From assembly GCA_020631395.1 (NCBI GenBank), contig JAHDHI010000029.1, forward strand, positions 1 through 53,057: DNA of 53,057 nt. The letters are read 5' to 3'. The stretch comes from Bizionia sp. (GTDB taxonomy: Bacteria; Bacteroidota; Bacteroidia; Flavobacteriales; Flavobacteriaceae). The position numbers and the translations under genes are program-made. Shown here one piece after another: positions 9,019 through 17,336 of the stretch (its first letter is position 1; every line of letters starts with the position of its first letter). Below the pieces are notes generated by a model that was not told the origin of the DNA, did no database searches, and saw nothing but the letters and a program-made list of their open reading frames with translations.

Positions 9019-9567
9019 TTGAGTTTAGAACAACTCATACATAAGTGCAAGATTAATGATACCAAAGCTCAAAGTGAACTATACATGCTCTTTTCGAGTA
9101 AATTGTTTTCTACTTGCTTAAAGTATTCAAAAAATTATGCAGAAGCAGAGGATAATCTGCAGGACGCATTCATAACTATCTTCAAGAAGATAGCACAATA
9201 TAAAAACAAAGGCTCTTTTGAAGGCTGGTTGAAACGAATAACTATAAACACTGCCTTACAACGCTATAGGAGTCAAGGTGTTTTTGAAATAATCAATGAG
9301 GAAGCCATTGAAGATGAAACTGTTTCCATAGAGGACAATGATGATGATGTATCCATTGATTTCTTATTGAAGATCATCCAAAATCTACCTGATAGGTATA
9401 GATTGGTATTCAATCTTTATGTTTTAGATGGGTATTCGCATAGTGACATCGCAGAATTGCTAAAAATAAACCTAGGAACCTCAAAATCCAACTTAGCGAG
9501 AGCTAGGCAGATTTTAAAAAATAAAATATTAGAATATAAAACGGGATTGCATTCCCAATCATTATAA
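9019..9567 (+). CDS. ECF-type RNA polymerase sigma factor
   Basis: This is an extracytoplasmic-function sigma-70 family protein of 182 residues. The region 2 segment is CLKYSKNYAEAEDNLQDAFITIFKKI in form, containing the conserved AEDNLQDAF, and region 4 carries the helix-turn-helix YSHSDIAELLKINLGTSKSNLARAR. The linker between regions 2 and 4 is acidic. The start is a TTG at 9019; the first in-frame ATG lies inside region 2 and would remove conserved residues. The stop codon overlaps the ATG of the next gene by one base (TAATG), so the sigma factor and the putative anti-sigma/barrel protein should be made together. Confidence 0.92.
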   Translation: MSLEQLIHKCKINDTKAQSELYMLFSSKLFSTCLKYSKNYAEAEDNLQDAFITIFKKIAQYKNKGSFEGWLKRITINTALQRYRSQGVFEIINEEAIEDETVSIEDNDDDVSIDFLLKIIQNLPDRYRLVFNLYVLDGYSHSDIAELLKINLGTSKSNLARARQILKNKILEYKTGLHSQSL

Positions 9568-11213
9568 TGAGTGACAAAAAACACATAGATAGACTTTTCC
9601 AAGAAAAGTTCAAGGATTTTGAAGCTAAACCCAATGCAAATGTTTGGGAGAATATTCAAAATCAACTAGAACAACCGAAACAAAAAACCAAACAAGTTTT
9701 ACCTATCTGGATGAAATTTGCAAGCATTGCTGCTATTTTAATTCTGTTCATTGCTTTAGGCTCTAAGTTTTCAGGAAATTCAAATACCGATTTGCCAACA
9801 ACTGTAGATACAAAATCGACTTCTAACAACAAAAACAATGCTTCAGAAAAAGAAATACTTGGAGTTGGCACCAATACGAAAGACAACAAAGACAACAATG
9901 TAGTCAACTCGAATAAGACCAATGACAAGAAGATTGACAACGCAAATTCAAACCTAGATAAAACGGATATGAACGTAAGCGACCATGTTGCTGAAAACAG
10001 TACTCAAGAAAATTCAAAAAACAATGATGATTCGCCTACTTCGATTACAAACACGAACTCCAGCAACAAAAAATACAATTCTAAAACAAATTCACCTTTG
10101 AAGGAAGTCATTGCCGACAATACTTCTTCTTCAAATGAAAAAAACAAAAAGGCCAATGTCGTTGATCATCTTTCAAATACCAAGAACAATGTTTCAACAA
10201 ATGCTATTGCCAACAATGAAACCGTTGTTTACAATAATGAAAAAGATGAAAATGTCATTGGACCGATTGAAACCAATTCCAATTCAATCGCTACGCAAAA
10301 TGCAAACGACAAGTTACAAGAAGCCATAAACGGAATAAAAAGCACCGATGTCACAGCTGATGTTACATTGGTTAACTCTCTTAATGAAAAAGAAAAGGAG
10401 AATTTAGACGTAGCATTGGATTTTACAAAATCCAATGCTATAGAGGAGGCCATTGCCAAGAATCAAAATCTTGATGAAAAAGAAAAAGAAGTAGACAGGT
10501 GGAGTGTTAATGCTAACATTGCTCCTGTTTACTACAACACTCTTGGCAAAGGCTCTCACATTCACAGCCAGTTTGTCGACAATCCAAAAAATGGAGAGGT
10601 AAATACTAGTTATGGAATACAGGTTGGATATGCCTTTAATGACAGGTTGAAAATACGATCTGGATTGAGCAAACTCGATTTGAGCTATGATACTGCCAAC
10701 GTTATCATTTATGAAAACGTGACCAACACTCCTGGAGCTTCTCCTTTGAGAAACATTGACTTCATACCGAACAATCAAGGCCAAATGCTATCGGTTCTAA
10801 GCTCAAACGAGCTTGGCATTCAACAAATAAGCAGTGTAGCCAACGATGAGCTAAATGCGGCCTTGAGTCAGCGAATCAATTATATAGAAATCCCCGTAGA
10901 AGTAGAATACGCACTTGTAAACAAACGTTTTGGAGTAAATGTCATAGGAGGTGTAAGCACTTTCGTTTTAAATGGCAATGAGGTCGTTACAGAAGTTGAC
11001 AACCGCAAAACGCTTATTGGTCAGGCAAACAACATCAACAACATAAGTTTCAGTACTAATTTAGGTCTAGGAATAGACTATAAATTTACTGATTCTTTCA
11101 AATTTAACTTGGAACCGACTTTTAAATATCAAATCAATGCGTTTAATGGCACCTCTGGTGACTTCAAACCATACATTGTTGGTGTTTACACTGGTTTCAG
11201 TTATAAATTTTAA
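9567..11213 (+). CDS. Anti-sigma-like membrane protein with C-terminal outer-membrane beta-barrel domain
   Basis: The N-terminal 45 residues (KHIDRLFQEKFKDFEAKPN) resemble the cytoplasmic part of flavobacterial anti-sigma-like proteins found next to ECF genes. One membrane helix follows at about 48-66 (MKFASIAAILILFIAL). Residues 70 to about 330 form a low-complexity linker rich in Asn, Ser, Lys and Thr. The last 215 residues look like an outer-membrane barrel: alternating strands such as YGIQVGYAFNDRLKIRSGL and a final strand ending in Phe (YKF). The protein could span both membranes and carry a signal from the outer membrane to the sigma factor. That role is inferred from domains and position; the exact family assignment is less certain than the topology. 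Confidence 0.75.
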   Translation: MSDKKHIDRLFQEKFKDFEAKPNANVWENIQNQLEQPKQKTKQVLPIWMKFASIAAILILFIALGSKFSGNSNTDLPTTVDTKSTSNNKNNASEKEILGVGTNTKDNKDNNVVNSNKTNDKKIDNANSNLDKTDMNVSDHVAENSTQENSKNNDDSPTSITNTNSSNKKYNSKTNSPLKEVIADNTSSSNEKNKKANVVDHLSNTKNNVSTNAIANNETVVYNNEKDENVIGPIETNSNSIATQNANDKLQEAINGIKSTDVTADVTLVNSLNEKEKENLDVALDFTKSNAIEEAIAKNQNLDEKEKEVDRWSVNANIAPVYYNTLGKGSHIHSQFVDNPKNGEVNTSYGIQVGYAFNDRLKIRSGLSKLDLSYDTANVIIYENVTNTPGASPLRNIDFIPNNQGQMLSVLSSNELGIQQISSVANDELNAALSQRINYIEIPVEVEYALVNKRFGVNVIGGVSTFVLNGNEVVTEVDNRKTLIGQANNINNISFSTNLGLGIDYKFTDSFKFNLEPTFKYQINAFNGTSGDFKPYIVGVYTGFSYKF

Positions 11214-11271
11214 GTTTTTTAATTAGTTAATTTACTTAAACCTTCTCGATTTAATTGGGAAAACAATGAGG

Positions 11272-11310
11272 AAAGAAGCTACTCAGTGCCAAGAGTAGCT
11301 TCTTTATTTT
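11272..11310. terminator. Bidirectional terminator between convergent genes
   Basis: A perfect 13-bp stem (AAAGAAGCTACTC at 11272-11284 with its complement at 11293-11305) encloses an eight-base loop. It stands between the end of the anti-sigma/barrel gene and the end of plsC, which converge, and overlaps the plsC stop codon at 11304. T residues follow on the plus strand. Confidence 0.8.
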
Positions 11311-12053
11311 AAACTTTGGCCATTCAATTCCTTTAAAATAACAGTTCTAGTCTTTTCGTTCAATGCTTTCGTGTCTTCGACCTTCAAACCTTTGGTATCA
11401 ATGAAACGGTGCATTTTTACTCTCATATTACCTGGACTTCCGCTAAAGAAAGTATAAGAGAATCTTTTTTTATTGTCTACGAAGGTCAAAGGCACTATTG
11501 GAATTTGATGATTTATTGCCAGACGAAAGGCTCCGTCCTTGAATTCGGCCAACTCTACATGTTCCTCCGGAACCATTCCTTCTGGAAAAATGCATATACT
11601 CAATCCTTGTTTCAAACGCTTCTGTGCCCTTAAAAAAACAGCTTGTCTACTTTTTGGACTGCTTCTATCCACCAAAATCGACGTTCGTTTATAGAAAAAG
11701 CCCAGTAGTGGTATTTTGGCTAATTCGGCCTTGCCTACAAAAACAAAAGGATTCTTAACAACAACCAACATCAACATAATGTCTATCATAGAAGTGTGAT
11801 TTGCCGTAAACATATAACTTTCGCCAATGTTTGTTGTTTGTTCTCTCTCTATACTGGTTTTGAATCCCATCCCTATCAAAATGAAACGAGCCCATACACG
11901 AGCCAATTTAAAAAAATAAGGATACCATGACTCTTTTAAAATTGAAATTAAAAGAAAAGGAAACAACACGATTATGGGTATTGTGACAAGGACATAGAAC
12001 CAGATACGATAGAGTAGCCAAAAAATGTATTTAAATACAATCATAATTGCCAA
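11304..12053 (-). CDS. plsC: 1-acyl-sn-glycerol-3-phosphate acyltransferase
   Basis: PlsC adds the second acyl chain to lysophosphatidate during phospholipid synthesis at the inner membrane. The catalytic HX4D motif is present as NHTSMID (His86 and Asp91), and the substrate-binding FPEG motif is at about 156-159. Two hydrophobic segments near the N-terminus (about 8-38) anchor it to the membrane. The length of 249 residues is normal. Two nearby ATG codons (MAIM) allow a start three residues later. It is divergent from trpS, with about 117 bases between the two start codons. Confidence 0.93.
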   Translation of the reverse strand: MAIMIVFKYIFWLLYRIWFYVLVTIPIIVLFPFLLISILKESWYPYFFKLARVWARFILIGMGFKTSIEREQTTNIGESYMFTANHTSMIDIMLMLVVVKNPFVFVGKAELAKIPLLGFFYKRTSILVDRSSPKSRQAVFLRAQKRLKQGLSICIFPEGMVPEEHVELAEFKDGAFRLAINHQIPIVPLTFVDNKKRFSYTFFSGSPGNMRVKMHRFIDTKGLKVEDTKALNEKTRTVILKELNGQSLK

Positions 12054-12103
12054 AAATACATAATTGATTTCAAGTAATTCGTTTTCCTTTTACATAAAAA
12101 AAT

Positions 12104-12111
12104 TACCTTTG
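12104..12111 (+). promoter_or_regulatory. Probable -7 element of the trpS promoter
   Basis: TACCTTTG matches TAnnTTTG perfectly. No clear TTG lies 19-21 bases upstream, only a T-rich stretch. Transcription from here would give a leader of about 55 bases. No Trp-codon leader peptide or T-box was recognised in it. Confidence 0.45.
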
Positions 12112-12170
12112 CCTTTCAAGACAAAAAATTAGTTTAATTTAATGAAATTCCCGCCTTCTTGGGAAACACT

Positions 12171-13139
12171 ATGGCTAGAATACTAACTGGAATACAAAGT
12201 ACGGGAACACCACACTTAGGAAATATACTAGGCGCGTTGATGCCTGCAATAGAAATGTCCAAAAACAAATCCAACGATTCGTTTTTGTTCATTGCAGACA
12301 TGCATTCGTTGACTCAAATAAAAGATGGAAACATCTTGAGGCACAATACGTATTCCACAGCAGCTACTTGGTTGGCTTTTGGCCTTGACATAGAAAAGAC
12401 AGTTTTTTATAGACAAAGCGACGTACCTCAAGTAACGGAACTTTCTTGGTATCTCAATTGCTTTTTCCCTTTCAAACGTTTGGAACTGGCTCATAGTTTC
12501 AAAGACAAAGCCGATAGGTTGGACGATGTCAATGGTGGTTTATTCACCTACCCAATGTTAATGGCAGCAGATATCTTATTGTATGATGCAGAAATCATAC
12601 CTGTTGGAAAAGACCAGAAACAACATATAGAAATGACTCGTGATGTAGCCACCCGCTTTCATTCCAAATTAGGAGAAACCTTCATATTGCCTGATGCAAA
12701 AATACAGGAAAGCACAATGCTTATCCCTGGTACGGATGGCGCAAAAATGAGTAAGAGCAAAGGAAACATCATAGACATCTTCTTACCAGAAAAAAAATTA
12801 CGTAAGCAAATAATGAGCATAGAAACCGATAGCACACCTCTCGAAAACCCTAAAGATTGGAGTACTTGCAATTGTTTTGCCATATACAAGCTATTAGCTT
12901 CCGAAGATGAGATTGTAACGATGAAAGCCAACTATGAAAATGGGAACTATGGTTATGGTCACGCCAAACAAGCTTTATTCGAGCTCATATTGAAAACTTT
13001 CGAAACACAACGTGAGCGATATGATTTCTACATGAACAACCTTGATGCCATAGATGAGGCTTTGGCAAAAGGGGCAGAAAAAGCAAAAGTCGTAGCCGAT
13101 GATGTTTTGAAACGTGTACGCTTGAAGGTTGGATACTGA
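12171..13139 (+). CDS. trpS: Tryptophan-tRNA ligase
   Basis: This class I aminoacyl-tRNA synthetase charges tRNA-Trp. The HIGH-type motif is TPHLGN (about 13-18 from this start) and the KMSKS loop is intact in GAKMSKSKGN (about 192-196). The region LNCFFPFKRLELAHSFK is typical. The ATG at 12171 gives MARILTGIQSTG, the usual family start; an in-frame TTG at 12159 would add four unlikely residues. The length of 322 is normal. Confidence 0.97.
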   Translation: MARILTGIQSTGTPHLGNILGALMPAIEMSKNKSNDSFLFIADMHSLTQIKDGNILRHNTYSTAATWLAFGLDIEKTVFYRQSDVPQVTELSWYLNCFFPFKRLELAHSFKDKADRLDDVNGGLFTYPMLMAADILLYDAEIIPVGKDQKQHIEMTRDVATRFHSKLGETFILPDAKIQESTMLIPGTDGAKMSKSKGNIIDIFLPEKKLRKQIMSIETDSTPLENPKDWSTCNCFAIYKLLASEDEIVTMKANYENGNYGYGHAKQALFELILKTFETQRERYDFYMNNLDAIDEALAKGAEKAKVVADDVLKRVRLKVGY

Positions 13140-13180
13140 AATCGTTCTAGAGTAAATTTATCCTTCATCCTAGTTTAAAT

Positions 13181-13410
13181 AAGAAAAAAAAGCCATCATC
13201 TGGTCAATTGACCATTAATTTCGAGGATTCCAAGGTTCAACGATTAAAAATAGAATTGATGGATGTTTTCGGAAAACGAGCATACACCGACGTATCAATG
13301 CAAACAAACAAGGCATTGAACATGGAAAATCTTCAAAAAGGCATCTATTTTACCTTATTTACAGAAGGGAAACAAATCTTTTGTAAAAAAGACAATCCTT
13401 ATTAAAGAAT
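13181..13410 (+). pseudogene. Remnant of a type IX secretion C-terminal sorting domain
   Basis: The frame reads PSSGQLTINFED, then LMDVFGKRAY, LNMENLQKGIYF and TEGKQIF, the pattern of a type A sorting domain found at the end of proteins exported by the type IX system. Nothing upstream encodes the passenger protein; the frame just before PSSG degenerates to lysines and stops. Near the end an extra T in the run at 13379-13382 shifts the frame: removing one T would give QIF-VKKTILIKE, the expected domain end, whereas the present frame ends in CKKDNPY. This is therefore the decayed 3' end of a lost secreted-protein gene. The only in-frame start is a TTG at 13208. Confidence 0.75.
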
Positions 13411-13460
13411 ACCCGTTGTTCGTTATGAATTTTTTGAACACCAAAATATGTGAATTTTAC

Positions 13461-13501
13461 TCATATCGAATCTGATGCTATAACGTTTAGATTCGATATG
13501 A
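13461..13501. repeat. Perfect 13-bp inverted repeat
   Basis: TCATATCGAATCT (13461-13473) and its exact complement (13489-13501) flank a 15-base loop. No T-run follows on either strand, so it is not a standard terminator. It lies in the non-coding stretch between the decayed sorting domain and a lipoprotein gene. A site for a DNA-binding protein or the end of an old mobile element are possible; the sequence does not decide. Confidence 0.6.
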
Positions 13502-13643
13502 ACTTAATTGTAAATCATAATAACCTAAATTACTGTATTATATTATTCAAATTTGTTAAAAATGTACGACGGGTTTTCGGAAAATTCATTTAAACCTCAA
13601 TATCCCGCCAGTTGATGGCAAAGACAAGACTCCTTAGCCTAAA

Positions 13644-14084
13644 TTATTTATTTATGACTTTTCCTTCTTTTTGAACAATTAATCTTCTTGATGTTTTCTG
13701 TTTATCGTTTAAAACATAGTCAACAATTATATACTGTTCTTCATCATAATTTTCGAAAGTCATTACCTGAAAGCTAAATTGGTATTCTCCTTTATCAAAC
13801 TTTTTTATTTTATCTAATACTTTATGGCCAGCCTGCGTTTTTAAGTTTATAAAACTATATCCCTGTATTTCCAACTCTACATTGTCTGTAATCAATGTCA
13901 CAGAATTTATAGAGAAATCTAATTTAGATTCTAAAACTAACTGATACGACACATAGTTTTGTTGACTTGACAAACCCGAAAAATGTTTTGTTTTCTTTAC
14001 TGTATTAATCATAATAGTGTTGCAAGAAAAAAAGCACATAAGAATACTTGATATAATAATTGTATTTGTGTATTTTGATTTCAA
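13644..14084 (-). CDS. Small predicted lipoprotein downstream of a type IX-secreted protein
   Basis: I do not recognise a family. The N-terminus has a hydrophobic signal ending in MCFFSC (Cys21), fitting a lipoprotein. The remaining 125 residues are mostly beta-forming (NVELEIQGYSFINLKTQAG, YQFSFQVMTFENYDEEQYIIVDYVLND) and end in a basic tail. It starts six bases after the large BNR-repeat gene on the same strand, so the two are almost certainly one operon. Base use is as AT-rich as the neighbour. An accessory role for the secreted protein is possible but unproven. Confidence 0.7.
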   Translation of the reverse strand: MKSKYTNTIIISSILMCFFSCNTIMINTVKKTKHFSGLSSQQNYVSYQLVLESKLDFSINSVTLITDNVELEIQGYSFINLKTQAGHKVLDKIKKFDKGEYQFSFQVMTFENYDEEQYIIVDYVLNDKQKTSRRLIVQKEGKVINK

Positions 14085-14090
14085 GGAAAA

Positions 14091-16652
14091 TTAATCTTTA
14101 ATAATTTTCTTTGTAATACTTTTGTTTTCATTGTAAATACGCAATAAATACATGTTTTTTGATAGGTTAGAAATGTCCAAAGGCTTATTCGTTACTTCTC
14201 CAGATTTAACAACACCACCAACAACATTATAAATGCTATAGTTATAATTATTTCCTTTGGGGATGTCTATATGTAGCAAATCTTTAGCGGGGTTGGGATA
14301 GACAGATAATTCTATCGTATTGTCAATCACATTAGCACTTAGTGTATTGTTTTGAATGTTAAGTTCCCATAGACCTCTACCAAATGTAGCTGCAACTAAC
14401 TTGTCTTCAACATAATGAATTTCCATATCTCTTACGGTAGCATTTGGTAAACCTAATCCCAGCTTGTTCCATGTTGAGCCAGAATCTATAGTATAATAGA
14501 CACCAAGTTCTGTTGCTAAAAATAAGTATTCATTAGGCTGATTTTGTTTAAGCATTACCTCATAAGTGATAATATTTGGTAAGTTACCAGAAATATTGGT
14601 CCAATTGGCACCTCCATTGTTTGTTTTGTAGACTTTTTGTCCAGAATTATATCCACTATAAGTTACATATATTACATTAGTATTACTTGCGTCAAAATCT
14701 ACAGAGGTAATATTGCCAGAAGCATCACTTGGAGTTGATATTGTTGACCAAGTACTACCTTGATTTTCAGAAAATCTAATGTTAGAATCCGTAGCGGCCA
14801 ATACATTACTTCCATGAGTAGCAATAGTCGTAACTGTTCCAGATAATCCAGAGTTGGTTGTATTTATGGTTAGATCAGAACTACCGTCTATTTTATATAC
14901 ATTGTCTCCACCAGCATATAATATGTCTGGGTTGGTTTTATCTATTTCCAATGGAAAATAAAAATCTGCCCCAGGTACAGCAACATAATTGCCATTACCT
15001 TCTAACTGTTCATGAAAACCAGAGTCAGTTTGAGCAACAAATCCATTTTGATTACCAGCATATCTTATATTTGTATTGTTGTAATTAATTGCTGATTGAA
15101 TACCATCCCCCATAGCAACGGCATACCAAGTGCCATTTGTTTTGCTAAAAGCATCATTATCTTGATTAGCCATAACTATTGCATCATCATTTGCAGATGG
15201 GTTTATAGCAACAGAATACGATTGAGTTACTAGAACATTAGAAGACTTGTATGCAATTACGGGTTTTGTATCTGTTGATGATGCATATGTTATATACCCT
15301 AACCCACCATCGTTTACACTCCAAAACTCTAAATCACCATCTAATTTCCCCATTCTATGGTGATCTGAGTGTATGTAAGTTCCTGGAGAGCTATCATCGT
15401 CCCAGTAACCATTTAAACTTCTGATCCAATTAGTGCCGTCGTCGGTTGAAGATTGCCCATTAAATTCACCTGTTATCAATAAATCGTTAGTTACTATTAT
15501 TGCTTGATTATATCCTCCTTGAGATTCGTAATCAGGTGGTATGTTACCTAAATTTGAAAACGTACTGTTTGTTTTGTCGAATTTTTTAATTTGACCATCT
15601 AATTCTTGAATGTAAAAATCCCCATTAGAATCTGTAGTTACTGCACTTTTATTTTGTGAGTCACTAGCTTGTACTACTCCCCAGTTTGCATCGTTTGTAT
15701 AGTCTGATGTGTAATATACATCAAAAGCACTTGTAAACATAATTTCGTTACCATTGCGAACTGCCCTACCAAAACGAGCATTACCGAAACTTGAGTCATA
15801 AGCATTACTCCAATTAGTGCCACCGTCTACTGTTTTTTTAATGTATTGGTTTTCGCCTACAAAAACTGTATTAGCATCAATTACTATTAAGTCGCCCGTT
15901 ATTTTTTGCTGGTCTATAGCGTATGATAAACCTGTAGAAACAAAAGTTTCTCCACCATCTGTAGACTTTAAAACGCCTATGGATTTACTATTATCCCCAT
16001 CATAATCGCCAGTAGACACATAGATAGGGTTAGATAAATAATTAGTTGTATTTGTACCAGGTACAGTTGCTATATCTGTTACACCAATACCAGCAACAAA
16101 ATCTAATTTTGGAGACCAATTGACACCTCCATCTACAGACTTCCATATACCTCCATTTGGTGCTCCAACAAATAAAATATCTTGATTTGCATCTGTCGGA
16201 TGTTTTATTCTTAAAAAAGCATTAAGACGACCCATTTGTGGGTAATTTGAATATCCATTATTATCTAAATCGTCTTGCGACGGTCCAATATTCACCCAAT
16301 TTTCAGAGCTAAAGCTATTTTCTGCATTTCTTTGGTGAGTGCTTGCTGAAACAATTTTTCCTTCGCTATTTAAAATGCCCGCATTAAAGTAACCCGCATT
16401 TTCATTAGGAAAAGTACCATCTGCATTTACTTTATGCTTCCAGTAAAATGCCCAACGATCAAATTGCTTTTTTGCTTTGCGATTAGCCAAAATAGATTGG
16501 TCTAAACTCGAAAACTCCTGATTGGCTTGTGAAACCAAATCAAAGTAATTTGCATTTACTTTTTTAGAAAGTTGCTTGTAGTTCTTTGAAACTTGTGCAA
16601 AAGAGAAAAAAGAACATACAAACAATGAAGTAAGAATAAGTTTGATCTTCAT
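14091..16652 (-). CDS. Secreted BNR/sortilin-like repeat protein with type IX sorting domain
   Basis: This 853-residue protein has an N-terminal signal peptide (MKIKLILTSLFVCSFFSFAQ), then a helical region, then repeated BNR-type motifs such as GGIWKSVDGGVNWSP, STDGGETF, KTVDGGTNWSN and KTNNGGANWTN, spread over about residues 165-740. These form beta-propeller blades as in sortilin/Vps10 or exo-glycosidase-like proteins. The last 75 residues are a type A sorting domain (IELSVYPNPAKDLLHIDI, then KNMYLLRIY and KSITKKIIKD), so the protein should cross the outer membrane by the type IX system and stay on the surface or be released. No catalytic motif was recognised. A small lipoprotein gene follows six bases later. 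Confidence 0.88.
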   Translation of the reverse strand: MKIKLILTSLFVCSFFSFAQVSKNYKQLSKKVNANYFDLVSQANQEFSSLDQSILANRKAKKQFDRWAFYWKHKVNADGTFPNENAGYFNAGILNSEGKIVSASTHQRNAENSFSSENWVNIGPSQDDLDNNGYSNYPQMGRLNAFLRIKHPTDANQDILFVGAPNGGIWKSVDGGVNWSPKLDFVAGIGVTDIATVPGTNTTNYLSNPIYVSTGDYDGDNSKSIGVLKSTDGGETFVSTGLSYAIDQQKITGDLIVIDANTVFVGENQYIKKTVDGGTNWSNAYDSSFGNARFGRAVRNGNEIMFTSAFDVYYTSDYTNDANWGVVQASDSQNKSAVTTDSNGDFYIQELDGQIKKFDKTNSTFSNLGNIPPDYESQGGYNQAIIVTNDLLITGEFNGQSSTDDGTNWIRSLNGYWDDDSSPGTYIHSDHHRMGKLDGDLEFWSVNDGGLGYITYASSTDTKPVIAYKSSNVLVTQSYSVAINPSANDDAIVMANQDNDAFSKTNGTWYAVAMGDGIQSAINYNNTNIRYAGNQNGFVAQTDSGFHEQLEGNGNYVAVPGADFYFPLEIDKTNPDILYAGGDNVYKIDGSSDLTINTTNSGLSGTVTTIATHGSNVLAATDSNIRFSENQGSTWSTISTPSDASGNITSVDFDASNTNVIYVTYSGYNSGQKVYKTNNGGANWTNISGNLPNIITYEVMLKQNQPNEYLFLATELGVYYTIDSGSTWNKLGLGLPNATVRDMEIHYVEDKLVAATFGRGLWELNIQNNTLSANVIDNTIELSVYPNPAKDLLHIDIPKGNNYNYSIYNVVGGVVKSGEVTNKPLDISNLSKNMYLLRIYNENKSITKKIIKD

Positions 16653-16740
16653 AATGATTTTATATTTATTTTACATGTTAACTCGTTATGCATTTTAAAT
16701 AATGCTGATTAAATCAATCGTCCATCCAAGTCAAAAACAA

Positions 16741-17178
16741 TTAATTCCTGAATTTTTCTTTTTTACGAAATACAATGTTGACCCTAAACTTTGATTCGCT
16801 TCCAAAGATTTCGACATCATCACCTCCGCCAGCTCCAAGCGTACCTGCATTTGCGTTATAAGCATCGAGATAATCGAAACCAAGTTTTGACATGGCATTT
16901 AATAAGTCTGTTTGGTTTCTAATACTTAATTTCTTACGTGCTTGCAATAGATCTTCCAACTCCTCCAATTGAGGTTTGTACTTGGATTTTTTATAATCGA
17001 TCGTTATGTTGATTCCCCCCAACAATTTCGTGTTCTCTGAAGTAATGATTACATATTCAGGCAATTCTTTGATGTTCACACTTGACGATTCTGCTACTGA
17101 CAATTCTTGAGCATTGGTATTGAAAGCAATGAATAGTGTTAATACACTTGTAATGGCTAATACTTTTAAGTTTCTCAT
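16741..17178 (-). CDS. Exported protein of unknown function, 145 residues
   Basis: I do not recognise a family. A signal peptide of about 23 residues ends in NTNAQ. The mature protein has a central charged helix (YKPQLEELEDLLQARKKLSI) followed by a second helix (TDLLNAMSKLGFDYLDAY), a glycine-rich loop (AGTLGAGGGDD) and a basic C-terminal strand (SKFRVNIVFRKKEKF). It is too short for an outer-membrane barrel and is likely periplasmic. It lies between the large secreted protein and a small barrel protein, all on the minus strand. A nested hairpin (17224-17277) lies between its start and the upstream gene. Confidence 0.65.
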   Translation of the reverse strand: MRNLKVLAITSVLTLFIAFNTNAQELSVAESSSVNIKELPEYVIITSENTKLLGGINITIDYKKSKYKPQLEELEDLLQARKKLSIRNQTDLLNAMSKLGFDYLDAYNANAGTLGAGGGDDVEIFGSESKFRVNIVFRKKEKFRN

Positions 17179-17223
17179 TTTTAATTATTTATTTTTTAGA
17201 TTTTAAGACCATATGTTTAAGTC

Positions 17224-17277
17224 AAAACCTCCATATAAAATCGATATGTTTCGATTAAGGGAGCATATGGAGGTTTT
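17224..17277 (-). repeat. Nested inverted repeats in the gap before the 145-residue gene
   Basis: AAAACCTCCATAT (17224-17236) pairs perfectly with 17265-17277, and within the loop AATCGA pairs with TCGATT around a six-base loop. No U-run follows on the minus strand. It lies 60 bases after the barrel gene and 46 bases before the start of the 145-residue gene. It may be a 3' stabilising structure, a leader structure, or a protein-binding site. Confidence 0.55.
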
Positions 17278-17336
17278 CATAAAAAATTATTTTTTTTCAC
17301 TGATTATGTGTTTTCATTTGAAACATTGACATAGTA

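Noticed and set aside
9778-10500. Possible tandem DNA repeats in the anti-sigma/barrel gene
   Set aside because: The sequence is compositionally biased because the protein linker is Asn/Ser/Lys-rich, but no unit repeats at a regular period, so it is neither CRISPR nor a true tandem repeat.
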